A stretch of 64,000 nucleotides of DNA from CBDBKL01 sp965116215 (GTDB lineage: Bacteria; Bdellovibrionota; Bdellovibrionia; Bdellovibrionales; JAKFYE01). Below the pieces are notes generated by a model, which was not told where the DNA came from, searched no databases, and saw only the letters and a program-made list of their open reading frames with translations. Within the stretch, counting starts at the first letter, position 1; every line of letters starts with the position of its first letter. The stretch covers positions 1,364,001 to 1,428,000 of the forward strand of contig OZ220494.1 of assembly GCA_965116215.1 (NCBI GenBank), given 5' to 3'. Made by a program: the position numbers and the translations under genes. Positions 1 to 8,866 of this stretch are shown piece by piece.

Positions 1-890
1 GGGTTTGTCGATATATCAACAGCTTTATACCCCGAATGGGAGGAAATATGAAGACTGTGGCCCTCTTCTTTTATGCAAATTCCACATTGTCTCATAACAT
101 CTATGACAGACTTCATGTGTTGAGGCTCTGTATTTTTAATTGTTATCTCTCCAGAGGTGATAGCTGCAGCTATTAAAAGTGTTTCTGCTTCAATCCGATC
201 AGGGATCACCGTATGTTCCGCTGGCATTAACTTCTCTACACCTTCAATTTCAATAACACTGGTTCCTGCACCTTTAATTTTAGCTCCCATAGCACAAAGA
301 TAACGTGCTAAATCTTCTACCTCTGGTTCTTTGGCCGCATTTTCTATGCATGTCGTCCCCTCTGCTAGAGTCGCTGCCATCAGTATATTTTCAGTCCCTC
401 CGACTGTAATACCATCGAAAACAATCTGTGCACCCTTGAGTTGTTTGGCCTGCGCTTTAACATAACCACCTTCAATCTCTACTTGAGCACCTAAAGCCCT
501 AAGCCCCTCTAAATGTTGATTAACAGGACGAGTCCCTATAGCACATCCTCCGGGCAGACTGACAACAGCTTCTCCCCATCGCGCCAAAAGTGGACCTAAA
601 CACAAAATACTCGCCCTCATTTTTTTAACCAATTCATAGCGAGCCTCAAAACATTGAGGCGAGTTAACTCTCATTTCCAATTCTCCATTGGAAAATCGTG
701 TTGTCACTCCAAAAGACTTCAAAAGTGAGCGTGTGAATTGTACGTCTTGCAAATCTGGAACATTTTTAAAAACATGCCGACCATCCGCCAATAAAGATGC
801 AAACATAAGAGGTAATATGGAGTTTTTTGCACCACTCACCGTCACTTCGCCATTTAATTGTGTTGGTCCCTGAATAATAAATTGATCCAC
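1..890 (-). CDS. murA: UDP-N-acetylglucosamine 1-carboxyvinyltransferase MurA (5' part, runs off the window)
   Basis: MurA transfers enolpyruvate from PEP to UDP-GlcNAc, the first committed step of peptidoglycan synthesis, in the cytoplasm. About 296 N-terminal residues of the usual roughly 420 are present; the 3' end lies left of base 1. The start is GTG at 888-890, preceded by an AGAGGA ribosome site. The protein opens MDQFIIQGPTQLNGEVTVSG, typical of MurA, and carries the catalytic-loop motif GGCAIGTRPVNQH, with the cysteine at about residue 116 (Cys115 in E. coli, the fosfomycin target). It follows prmC by 15 bases, in the order rho-prfA-prmC-murA. Family assignment is secure. Confidence 0.95.
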   Translation of the reverse strand, partial: MDQFIIQGPTQLNGEVTVSGAKNSILPLMFASLLADGRHVFKNVPDLQDVQFTRSLLKSFGVTTRFSNGELEMRVNSPQCFEARYELVKKMRASILCLGPLLARWGEAVVSLPGGCAIGTRPVNQHLEGLRALGAQVEIEGGYVKAQAKQLKGAQIVFDGITVGGTENILMAATLAEGTTCIENAAKEPEVEDLARYLCAMGAKIKGAGTSVIEIEGVEKLMPAEHTVIPDRIEAETLLIAAAITSGEITIKNTEPQHMKSVIDVMRQCGICIKEEGHSLHISSHSGYKAVDISTN

Positions 891-905
891 TCTGTGTTCC
901 TCTTT

Positions 906-1730
906 TTAATAAACCACTTCACCACAAATATAACGATCTTTACCTCTAAGATCTTTATAGGCTTTTAAATCGACATAGCCTAAATCTTTAAGAATGCGTA
1001 GAGATTTTTCTAACTGCATATGACCTATTTCCATATAAAGACGTCCTCGATTTCGTAAAATCTCTTTGGCTTTTTGAGACCATTTTTTAATACATGCAAA
1101 CCCCTCTTCACCAGCAAACAGAGCCTCTTTAGGCTCATGCTTTCTCACTTGCTCGTCCAAAAATATATCTCCCTTAGAAATGTAGGGGGGATTGGCAACG
1201 ACAATGTCTCTGTTTTCTAATTTTATATCTTCTACTTTTAAAGTCATCAAAGTGATCTTTTTCCCATGAGCCAAGGTCTTTATATTTTTCTCTATCAACC
1301 ACGATACCTCTTGTGAAGACTCAACAAGAGTCATTTCTACATCCTTCATCTCTAAAGCCAAGGTAATTCCAATACACCCTGTACCAGAACCAAAATCTAC
1401 AACTTTAAGATTCTTTTTATTATTTTGTTTTAAAACATGCTCTACCAGTTCCTCTGTCTCAGACCTTGGGATAAAAACAGAAGAGTTTACAAAAAATTCT
1501 CTTCCATAAAAATCCCATTTTTTTAAAACATAAGCTAATGGCTCCCCTTCAAGCAGTTTCTTCCATTTTTCCCAAAAAGAGGACAATTGAGAACTTGAAA
1601 GTTCTCTTTCAGTCTGAAAATAGATATCTAATGGTTTACATTTTACAATATGAGATAGAATATGTAGAACTTCATACTTTAAATCCTCTCTCTCTAAGAA
1701 ACACTGCTTTAAGATATCCCCCAATATCAT
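906..1730 (-). CDS. prmC: Peptide chain release factor N5-glutamine methyltransferase PrmC
   Basis: PrmC methylates the glutamine of the GGQ motif of release factors, using S-adenosylmethionine. The 274-residue protein has the helical N-terminal release-factor-binding part, then GEPLAYVL and FIPRSETEELVE, the SAM-binding DFGSGTGCIGITLA at about residues 112-125, and the catalytic NPPY at about 180. The ATG overlaps the stop of prfA by four bases (ATGA), so the enzyme is translationally coupled to its substrate. Length and motifs are normal for the family. Confidence 0.95.
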   Translation of the reverse strand: MILGDILKQCFLEREDLKYEVLHILSHIVKCKPLDIYFQTERELSSSQLSSFWEKWKKLLEGEPLAYVLKKWDFYGREFFVNSSVFIPRSETEELVEHVLKQNNKKNLKVVDFGSGTGCIGITLALEMKDVEMTLVESSQEVSWLIEKNIKTLAHGKKITLMTLKVEDIKLENRDIVVANPPYISKGDIFLDEQVRKHEPKEALFAGEEGFACIKKWSQKAKEILRNRGRLYMEIGHMQLEKSLRILKDLGYVDLKAYKDLRGKDRYICGEVVY

Positions 1731-2794
1731 AGCTCTTCCTTCAGAGCCTGAGCTTGAAAATGAGCCTGAAGTGGTTTGATCACTTCGGACAGGTGACCTT
1801 GCATAATCTGTGACAGGTTATATGTCGTTAAACCAATCCTATGATCTGTCAGTCTGGATTGTGGAAAATTATATGTGCGAATCCTCTCTGATCTATCCCC
1901 TGTCCCAATTTGCGAAAGCCTTTCACTAGACGCCTCTTGTTCAAGCTCTCTTTTTTGTTTATCAAGCAAACGAGCATACAAAATCTTCATGGCTTTTGAT
2001 TTATTTTTAATTTGTGACTTTTCATCCTGACAAGAAACCACAATTCCTGAAGAAAGGTGTGTGATTCGAACGGCAGAATCAGTTGTGTTGACATGCTGTC
2101 CTCCCGCACCTGAAGCTCTAAAAACATCAATTTTTATTTCTGAAGGGTTGATTTCCACATCTACTGCTTCCGCTTCTGGAAGTACAGCCACTGTGACTGT
2201 AGATGTATGAACTCGCCCCTGAGTCTCTGTCTCAGGTACTCTTTGTACCCGATGAACGCCACTTTCAAACTTCAACTGACTAAAAACTTTTTTTCCCGAT
2301 ATCATTCCTATAATTTCCTTAACACCACCAACATTGCCTTCAGACAAAGACAACGTTTCCACCTTCCAACCTTTATGGTCTGCAAAATGTGTGTAGGCAC
2401 GAAACAATTCGTGAGCAAATAAACTGGCCTCATTACCACCCGCCCCAGCTCGAATTTCAATAATGACATTTTTTCCATCATGAGGATCTTCTGGAGTCAG
2501 TAACACCTGAAGTTGGCTTTCTAATTCATGTAATTTTTTTGTCAATATTTCAACTTCATCCCTAGCCATAGATTTCATTTCAGAATCTGAGTTCTCACTC
2601 AATATGTCCTTACTCCCTTTAAGATTTTCCTTTGTTTTTTTATACTCTCTATAGGTTTCCACAATAGGTCCCAGTCTCACAAATTCTTTCATGAGATCTG
2701 CATACTTTTGCTTTTGAGATTTCATCTCTAAAGTTTGAATCTCAGAGCTTATATCTTCATATTTTTTTTCAACATCATCGAGTTTATCAAACAC
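1727..2794 (-). CDS. prfA: Peptide chain release factor 1 (RF1)
   Basis: RF1 recognises UAA and UAG in the ribosomal A site and triggers peptidyl-tRNA hydrolysis. The 355-residue protein contains GAGGNEASLFA in the middle, the codon-recognition loop in RVPETETQGR (PET variant of the PxT tripeptide, common in RF1), and GAGGQHVNTTDSAVRITH holding the catalytic GGQ that PrmC methylates. The start is GTG at 2792-2794, with GAGGAAAGG upstream. The 293 bases between prfA and rho show no recognisable rpmE, which often sits here in related genomes. Confidence 0.96.
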   Translation of the reverse strand: MFDKLDDVEKKYEDISSEIQTLEMKSQKQKYADLMKEFVRLGPIVETYREYKKTKENLKGSKDILSENSDSEMKSMARDEVEILTKKLHELESQLQVLLTPEDPHDGKNVIIEIRAGAGGNEASLFAHELFRAYTHFADHKGWKVETLSLSEGNVGGVKEIIGMISGKKVFSQLKFESGVHRVQRVPETETQGRVHTSTVTVAVLPEAEAVDVEINPSEIKIDVFRASGAGGQHVNTTDSAVRITHLSSGIVVSCQDEKSQIKNKSKAMKILYARLLDKQKRELEQEASSERLSQIGTGDRSERIRTYNFPQSRLTDHRIGLTTYNLSQIMQGHLSEVIKPLQAHFQAQALKEEL

Positions 2795-3087
2795 GACTCT
2801 TGCCTTTCCTCACTGTTAAAGAAAATTCTATATCCCATTAAAACTTTATTTTTCCACTCTACAAAACTCCACTTCTATTGGTCTCATACTCATACCATTT
2901 CCATTAAAAAAATAAAAAAGCTCACTCGCCTTTAGTTCTCTTATTCTTCTTAAACACTATTAATATATTTGATATATACTTCTTTGATCCATTATTCCTG
3001 AGAACAAATATTTTTTATAAAAAACTTTTTGAAATAAGAGAAAATATAATGTGTGCTCAAATGCGAGCCACAAAAAGGACCATTCTT

Positions 3088-4629
3088 CTAAGGCGCATTC
3101 ATATTTTGAATAAATTCACTATTTGTTTTTGTGTCCATTAATTTACCTAATAGAAAATCCATACTATCAACAACGCTCATGGGTGCCAGCACTTTCCTCA
3201 AAATCCACAGTCTTTGCAAATCATTATTATTGATGAGCAGATCTTCTTTACGTGTTCCAGATTTATTGATGTCCATACATGGAAATATCCTCTTCTCCAT
3301 TAATTTTCTATCCAGATGGATTTCTGAGTTTCCAGTGCCTTTAAATTCTTCAAAAATCACTTCATCCATTCGGGAACCTGTATCAATTAAAGACGTGGCA
3401 ATAATGGTCAAGCTACCCCCTTCTTCAACGTTTCGGGCAGCCCCAAAGAACCTTTTAGGTTTATGAAGGGCATTGGAATCCACTCCGCCAGAGAGAATTT
3501 TTCCACTCGGTGGCACAACTGTATTATAAGCTCTAGCCAATCTCGTTATAGAATCTAAAAGAATAACAACATCATTTCTTTGCTCCACCAGGCGTTTCGC
3601 TTTTTCTATAACCATCTCTGCAACCTGCACGTGACGAGTGGGCGGTTCATCAAATGTTGAGCTGACCACTTCTCCTTTCACATTTCGTGACATATCTGTC
3701 ACCTCTTCTGGACGCTCATCAATGAGAAGAACAATTAAAACCACTTCAGGGTGATTAACCGAAACAGCATTGGCAATATCTTGTAATAAGACAGTTTTTC
3801 CAGTTCTAGGTGGAGCAACAATCAATGCTCGTTGGCCCTTTCCCAAAGGAGCCATCAAGTCTATAGCCCGAGTTGTGTAGTTTTTTGGACTATATTCTAA
3901 TTGCAGCTTTTCCTCTGGATAAAGAGGTGTCAGGTTATCAAATAAGATCTTCTCTTTTGACCTTTCAAGTGTTTCATAGTTGAGAGTCTCTACTTTTAAT
4001 AGGGCAAAGTATCGTTCGCCTTCTTTTGGAGGGCGAACAGTACCACTAATAATATCCCCTGTCCTCAATCCCAGACGTTTAATCTGAGCAGGGTTCACAT
4101 AAGTATCATCAGGACCCGGAAGATAATTATAATCAGGGCTCCTTAAAAATCCATAGCCATCAGGTAAAATTTCAATGACACCATTACCATAAATATCCCC
4201 AAACCGTGCGGCTCTTTTTAAAATACCAAAAACCATATCTTGCCGCCGCAATCCAGCAGCATGTTCAATACCTAATTTTGTAGCTAAAGCTGTTAACTCA
4301 GAAATATTTTTGGATTTTAAATCTTTTGTATTAAGTCCTCGTCGCTCTTCATCTGTCAGTTGAACCATAGTTTCTTCAGATTCTTTTTGTTTGTGATCTA
4401 TAGATGAATCACTTTCAGACATTTGAACAGGGGGAGGGGGATCATAGTTTTCATAAAACCCATTTTTGTTGTTATAATTGCGATTTCTCATGGGCTTTTT
4501 CCGACGTCCACCTCCGCCTCGATGTCGCCTTTCAACTCCAGACTCCGAATGTCTTCTCGGTCGTGATTTTCCAGATTTTTCTCGGTCATTGCCCGTAGAT
4601 GAATCTGTATTTTTCTGTTTATCAGACAC
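3088..4629 (-). CDS. rho: Transcription termination factor Rho
   Basis: Rho is the hexameric RNA-dependent ATPase that ends transcription at rut sites. The protein is 513 residues, longer than E. coli Rho (419), because of an N-terminal Arg/Gly/Asn-rich extension over about residues 1-90 (GGGGRRKKPMRNRNY), probably disordered and RNA-binding. After it come the Rho N-terminal domain (LNTKDLKSKNISELTALA), the cold-shock-like RNA-binding fold (DGYGFLRSPDYNYLPGPDD) and the RecA-like ATPase with Walker A APPRTGKTVLLQ and LLIDERPEEVTDM. The start is GTG at 4627-4629 with GGTGAG upstream. It is first of the minus-strand rho-prfA-prmC-murA run. Confidence 0.96.
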   Translation of the reverse strand: MSDKQKNTDSSTGNDREKSGKSRPRRHSESGVERRHRGGGGRRKKPMRNRNYNNKNGFYENYDPPPPVQMSESDSSIDHKQKESEETMVQLTDEERRGLNTKDLKSKNISELTALATKLGIEHAAGLRRQDMVFGILKRAARFGDIYGNGVIEILPDGYGFLRSPDYNYLPGPDDTYVNPAQIKRLGLRTGDIISGTVRPPKEGERYFALLKVETLNYETLERSKEKILFDNLTPLYPEEKLQLEYSPKNYTTRAIDLMAPLGKGQRALIVAPPRTGKTVLLQDIANAVSVNHPEVVLIVLLIDERPEEVTDMSRNVKGEVVSSTFDEPPTRHVQVAEMVIEKAKRLVEQRNDVVILLDSITRLARAYNTVVPPSGKILSGGVDSNALHKPKRFFGAARNVEEGGSLTIIATSLIDTGSRMDEVIFEEFKGTGNSEIHLDRKLMEKRIFPCMDINKSGTRKEDLLINNNDLQRLWILRKVLAPMSVVDSMDFLLGKLMDTKTNSEFIQNMNAP

Positions 4630-4951
4630 CGCTCACCTATCCCTATAAAAAAAGCTTTTTAAAGTTTCTTTTGTATAAGATCTCAAATAAAAGCCTCTAC
4701 TTTGTGCTATTTTTTATTCATTATTTAAACTCATTGGATCCTGTTGATTATGGGCCTTTTGAGCTATCTAGAAAATATTCCTGAACTTGCGCAAAGGTTC
4801 GACTAGTCTGCGAAATTTGTCAATGCCCTTTTTTGTCTTTTCGGCCTATTTGCGGCACTTCTTAAGAGTTTTTTTCACTGAAAGGCTGTTTTATTGAATT
4901 ACAGATTGGCAAAAATCTTGTACCTCTCAAGTCACTAAAAGGGAGTCAATT
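4630..4951. other. Intergenic gap between divergent rho and a lipoprotein gene
   Basis: These 322 bases must hold both divergent promoters. I see AT-rich tracts and short hexamer-like candidates, but no pair convincing enough to name. No coding signal, tRNA or strong hairpin was recognised. Confidence 0.4.
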
Positions 4952-5932
4952 ATGAAAAATAACCTTTACAGATTGATATCTATAAAATTTTTACTTCTTA
5001 TTGCCACAGCTTGTGGAAATAATAATCGCTCCCCTTACGGAAACTATCGACAAGTGGGTTTCCTAAACCAACCAACACAAGTTCTTACATATGAAACACC
5101 AAAAACCTATGATAACAGTAAAAATAAACCCTCTATTCAAAAAGATCCTATTCAATCAAAAACATATCAATTATCAGATCGAGACAAGGGTTTTCATGGT
5201 GTTCAAGTGGATTTCCAATTTAAAGACAACGGCCAACTCGATATTGATATGAAGATCAACGGTTCATATATCGGTGAAAACAACAACTCTTTGACCTACA
5301 CAGCATCCAACGTCCCCTATAGATACGATCAGACGGATAACACCATTGCCTTTGAAGGACGAATACGTGCTTCTCGAAAAACACTTTCTCATACCAGAGT
5401 GACAAACACGAATCATCTTTATGCAAGGGCAGACTCTCGCACCGGAATAAAGAACGAACACTATAGAAATTCTGGCTATCCAAAACAATCCCATGGGCAA
5501 CAGAGAAGATTAAGCAGGAATTATAAGTATGATCCAACAACGGATCAAGTGGTCGATCCCTATGCCCATCGCACAGCTTCTAGAAAAAACACACACCTTT
5601 CACAAATACAACGATCTCATCCTATTTCATCTTTAACATTGGAGCTTTCTGACATCCCCATGAAAGGCACCCAAAGAAAAGCTTATGCCAAATTAGACAA
5701 CAGTAAAAATGACCGTATTGCATTCGAAGAGAATCTGATTTTAAGAGCGTGGGAAATGGTTCCCCTCACCCCTTGCCCAACACAAAATAATAGATATTCT
5801 TCTCATCAGGGAACACAACACTCAAATGGTGTGAAATCATGGGGTGCAAAACCACGATCTATCACAACAGAGAAACACTCTCAATCAGCAGGACTTCAAT
5901 TCGACGAGCCCCAACTCACCCTTTTGCAATAA
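4952..5932 (+). CDS. Hypothetical lipoprotein (326 aa)
   Basis: I do not recognise the family. The N-terminus is a lipoprotein signal: MKNNLYR, a hydrophobic stretch, then the lipobox IATAC-G with Cys at residue 21. The mature part is polar and rich in Asn, Ser, Tyr, Arg and His. There is a possible beta-rich block at about residues 85-135 (DFQFKDNGQLDIDMKINGSY) and another at about 225-270 (SSLTLELSDIPMKGTQ), separated by a low-complexity basic stretch. Start ATG is preceded by AAAGGGAG. It stands alone, divergent from rho. Reading-frame length and signal make it a probable gene; the function is unknown. Confidence 0.75.
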   Translation: MKNNLYRLISIKFLLLIATACGNNNRSPYGNYRQVGFLNQPTQVLTYETPKTYDNSKNKPSIQKDPIQSKTYQLSDRDKGFHGVQVDFQFKDNGQLDIDMKINGSYIGENNNSLTYTASNVPYRYDQTDNTIAFEGRIRASRKTLSHTRVTNTNHLYARADSRTGIKNEHYRNSGYPKQSHGQQRRLSRNYKYDPTTDQVVDPYAHRTASRKNTHLSQIQRSHPISSLTLELSDIPMKGTQRKAYAKLDNSKNDRIAFEENLILRAWEMVPLTPCPTQNNRYSSHQGTQHSNGVKSWGAKPRSITTEKHSQSAGLQFDEPQLTLLQ

Positions 5933-5934
5933 GC

Positions 5935-6012
5935 CTATTTTATTCTGGATCAAATCAAGCCACTCTCTCGCTAATGCCTTTAGGCTTTGGTGGAGAGACA
6001 GCTTGGAGTTTT
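5935..6012 (-). repeat. Dispersed intergenic repeat, copy F (partial)
   Basis: Starts two bases after the lipoprotein stop. It aligns with the distal half of copy A: both have TTTATTCT, then a GATC/GATG..ATC core, then a CTTTAG/TTTTAG block, then TGGAGA-GA-AGCT--GGA. Read on the minus strand it gives LAREWLDLIQNKI, comparable to the minus-strand readings of copies A and E. It is degraded and has indels relative to the others. Confidence 0.45.
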
Positions 6013-6135
6013 TAAAGAACGAGAAGAAAAGAGGGGTGATCTTTCTGTTAAAGCAAATTTTCCAAAGCGCAATACTCATCTCAGAAAAAAACAAAGTTAT
6101 GAATCCTAAAAAATGATTTGTACCGCTGAGAAAGA

Positions 6136-6330
6136 GTGAGGAGAGTTTTTCTCAAGGCTTTCAAAACGAGTTTTCTGAGGTGCAGGGCGTATCCGTGGAG
6201 AAATCGTTTATTCTATGCTTGATGGCATCGAGCACTATCCAGCTAAAGATTTTAGAGATTTAAGTGGAGACGAGCTGCGGACCTCAGAGTTGTCTGAGAT
6301 TTTGGAAGCCTTGAGAAAAACTCTCCTCAC
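6136..6330. repeat. Dispersed intergenic repeat, copy A, with 25-bp perfect terminal inverted repeats
   Basis: Bases 6136-6160 and 6306-6330 are exact reverse complements (25 of 25), separated by 145 bases, so the element could fold as a long hairpin or be a MITE-like unit of 195 bp. Inside the left arm, 6151-6258 aligns with copies at 33829-33935 and 20962-21062 (shared TTTCAAAA, GAG-TTTCTGAGG, GTATCC/GCATCC, CGTTTATTCTA and GAGC--TATCCAG). The minus strand reads SWIVLDAIKHRINDFSTD, with in-frame stops nearby. There is no intact ORF. The rest of 5933-6460 holds only copy F and no gene I can support. Confidence 0.7.
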
Positions 6331-6460
6331 TAATCGTTTTAAAAAGCAAATCCCGAAGAGAGACAATTTTATTATCTTTTGATCAGATGGAGCATTATCC
6401 ACCAAGGCCTTGAGCTTGTCATCTATTCGGCCTAAGCTCTTTTACTTGTAGCAAGAATTT

Positions 6461-7876
6461 TTAAATTTGTGTGGACCTTAGACGTTTCTTGTCCTTCCTC
6501 TTAATCAAGACAATAATACCCAAGCCAAACAATAATATAGCACCGGCAAGAACCATCATTGTTTGATCTTTACTGAGTCCCGGAATAATTAAACCCTTTG
6601 TTTTTCCCTCACCTTTATTGGCCACAAACTGAAGAGGCTCCCCTCCAGTCGGTGGTGGCGGGGTATCAACACTGCCCAAAGGAGGGGGTATATCGTCACC
6701 TATTGTAGGTGGCATGTCATCCATAGGTGGGGGAGGAGGGGGTATATCAGCTATGGGTGGTGACATCTCATCCATAGGGGGAGGGGGTATATCACTAGGT
6801 GGTAAACCATCTACTGGTGGCATGTCATCCATAGGTGGGGGGGGAGGTGTATCCGCTATCGGTGGTGTGTCGTCCATAGGGGCTGAAGGAGGTGCATTTT
6901 CTGCTAACACCTGTTCAGGGGGAGATATATCATGAGGCCAATAGTTTAAGGATGTTCCTGGTTTAAGTCCCCACTTGGACTGAACATCCGAGTTTGTCGC
7001 CCAAAGCTCCTTCCAATACTCTCTGCTTCCCAAAAGATCGGAGGCAATACCCCTGATGTTTTCTCCGGGCTTACTGATATAATTTGCAGGAGCGATTCCC
7101 TGATCCTCATAGTACGTTATAATTTGTGAGTTATCATCGGGTCTTTTCATCGAACTATAATAAACTTTATCACCAGTTTTAAAACTCCTCCTGAGATGAG
7201 GATTGAGCATAAAAAGATCCTCTGAACGAGAACCATCACCATAAATCTTTTCGGCCACTTTCATAGGTGTGTCTTTTTCCCTAATAATATAGACTGTGTT
7301 TATAATCTGACCCCTCCTAGAGAAGGGGAGTGTTTTTATTTTTTTTACAGGAATATACCTTTTACCACCAATGGCTGCTGTAGAAGGACTCATCAAACGG
7401 TCTTTTTCAGCAAATTCACCGGAGGTCAACTCATCATCTGTTCCTACAGGGTCTCCAATCTCTTCTCCCTCTTCTTCTGCATATGCACTCAACTCCTCAT
7501 CAGCCACGTCATCATTCAACTCCTCTTCTTCATCAACAATTTCCCCTGTGGTCTCTGAAGGTAAATCTTCATTCTCAGAAACAAAATCACCATCCGCTAG
7601 TTCACTACCCTCTGCCAATACCGAATCTTCTCCGCTATCTAAAGCCTTCTGCTCGCCTTCGGCGGCCTCTAGAGTCTCGCTAGAGTCCCCAACAAATTCC
7701 TGCGGAACATTTTGAAATCCCTCTAGTGACAAATCCTCTTCCAAAGCATTCATTGGCCCCTCTGCTTGAGTTTCCTCTTCAAGGGCCTTTATATCTTGAC
7801 TAGAACGACATCCCACATAAAAAACCAAACCAAACATTAAACAAGAAAAAACGAATCCATTTTTTATATTTATCAT
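6461..7876 (-). CDS. LysM-like, proline-rich lipoprotein with C-terminal membrane segment
   Basis: About 471 residues from ATG at 7876, chosen because it puts the lipobox (GLVFYVGC) at a normal distance; an upstream ATG at 7927 adds 17 residues. Order: lipoprotein signal; a very acidic low-complexity region (about 20-165); two LysM-like blocks (TVYIIREKDTPMKVAEKIYG and KPGENIRGIASDLLGSREYW, each followed by a KTG/KPG strand); a region of repeats of the PPPPPMDDMPP type (about 330-425); then GLIIPGLSKDQTMMVLAGAI with one transmembrane helix and a basic tail. Likely envelope-spanning and peptidoglycan-associated. The combination of a lipid anchor and a C-terminal helix is unusual. Family unknown. 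Confidence 0.75.
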   Translation of the reverse strand: MINIKNGFVFSCLMFGLVFYVGCRSSQDIKALEEETQAEGPMNALEEDLSLEGFQNVPQEFVGDSSETLEAAEGEQKALDSGEDSVLAEGSELADGDFVSENEDLPSETTGEIVDEEEELNDDVADEELSAYAEEEGEEIGDPVGTDDELTSGEFAEKDRLMSPSTAAIGGKRYIPVKKIKTLPFSRRGQIINTVYIIREKDTPMKVAEKIYGDGSRSEDLFMLNPHLRRSFKTGDKVYYSSMKRPDDNSQIITYYEDQGIAPANYISKPGENIRGIASDLLGSREYWKELWATNSDVQSKWGLKPGTSLNYWPHDISPPEQVLAENAPPSAPMDDTPPIADTPPPPPMDDMPPVDGLPPSDIPPPPMDEMSPPIADIPPPPPPMDDMPPTIGDDIPPPLGSVDTPPPPTGGEPLQFVANKGEGKTKGLIIPGLSKDQTMMVLAGAILLFGLGIIVLIKRKDKKRLRSTQI

Positions 7877-8042
7877 CTTCACTGTTCCGATCCTTTTGAT
7901 AAAGTCACATATATCTTTATAGTCCATGGGAAACTTTCTCTCATCCCTTTCTCATTAGAACATAAACCTTCAATATGTAAAAAGTTTTTATAAAAGCCAG
8001 ATCGCCGACCTAGATGAAAGTATGGGGAGTATAACTAAAAAT

Positions 8043-8588
8043 CTATTTTACATTAAGGTGCAAACGAGCCCCCGGACGAAGGCTCTTTTTTTTAAACCAA
8101 CCTTGGGGAACTTCCAATGCGTAAAGTGCTGGCCCCTTACTCTTATACAAACGCAACGACTTATTTTTTCCAACTTGTTTTACAGGAGTCATGTCTAGAA
8201 TATTTAAAAGCTTTTTATTCTTATCAAAAAAACCAATACTTAGAGGAATAAATGTATTTTTCATCCAAAAAGAGAGTTGTTGTTCTTTATCAAAAATAAA
8301 CAACATGCCGCGACCCCACTCTAATGTCTTTCGAAAGGACAAACCTCTCTCGTGTTCAAGTGGGGTTCTTGCTATTTCAACCATAAGAGTTTCTCTTCCT
8401 ACTTTTATGACTTGTAACTTTTGAGCCTTTAGCTGAGATACGGTTTCAATCCTTTTTATATCTTTAGAATCCTGAATATCTGATGGTGAGTGAGGCGGCC
8501 CCTCGCCATTCAAGATCAAGAGAGCACGACATCCTATATATAAAAAGAAAAGAGCGGTTCCGAGGTGGAAAAAGTTTCTTTTTTTCAT
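8043..8588 (-). CDS. DUF192-family lipoprotein
   Basis: The 181-residue protein has an N-terminal signal with lipobox LYIGC (Cys20), then a linker, then a complete DUF192 domain from about residue 68. Family landmarks are VEIARTPLEHERGLSFRKTL, GMLFIFDKEQQLSFWMKNTF, IPLSIGFFD and ALEVPQGWFKKKSLRPGARL. DUF192 proteins are small secreted or periplasmic proteins of uncertain biochemical role. The gene stands alone between the LysM lipoprotein and the fic gene. The 278 bases downstream of fic (8589-8866) hold nothing I recognise. Confidence 0.85.
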   Translation of the reverse strand: MKKRNFFHLGTALFFLYIGCRALLILNGEGPPHSPSDIQDSKDIKRIETVSQLKAQKLQVIKVGRETLMVEIARTPLEHERGLSFRKTLEWGRGMLFIFDKEQQLSFWMKNTFIPLSIGFFDKNKKLLNILDMTPVKQVGKNKSLRLYKSKGPALYALEVPQGWFKKKSLRPGARLHLNVK

Positions 8589-8866
8589 TTCTATAACTAT
8601 TAGATCACATTAAATAGCTTGTAAAGAAATCAAAATACCAATTAAAACAGTGAAAATATAAAGACTTAATAGCTACAAGAGCTTTTATCCCATTTTACAC
8701 TGTCGAGAGATTTGATACTCACAGAATATCACCTCATCCTTTTAATTTTCTATTGAAAAGGTGGATGCCGAAAGTGACTTTAAACAATCTGATAAATAAA
8801 ATTATTTTATTGTTATTCATCCTTATTTATAATCTAGCTTAGCGTCCTGGAGCAGAATACTTTTGC

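Noticed and set aside
2207..2240. PET in place of PAT in the RF1 codon-recognition loop as an anomaly
   Set aside because: PET is a common RF1 variant (for example in Bacillus), so recognition of UAA/UAG is expected to be normal.
5885..6094. Minus-strand open frame of 69 codons with protein-like stretch LAREWLDLIQNKI
   Set aside because: The same reading recurs as broken fragments in copies A and E, so it is treated as a degenerate repeat copy, not an intact gene.
5844..6116. Plus-strand open frame of 90 codons starting inside the lipoprotein gene
   Set aside because: No ribosome site, overlaps the lipoprotein in another frame and runs across repeat copy F; no family-like composition.
6640..6900. 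G-rich repeats as a non-coding satellite or G-quadruplex locus
   Set aside because: They are explained by proline codons of the lipoprotein on the other strand.
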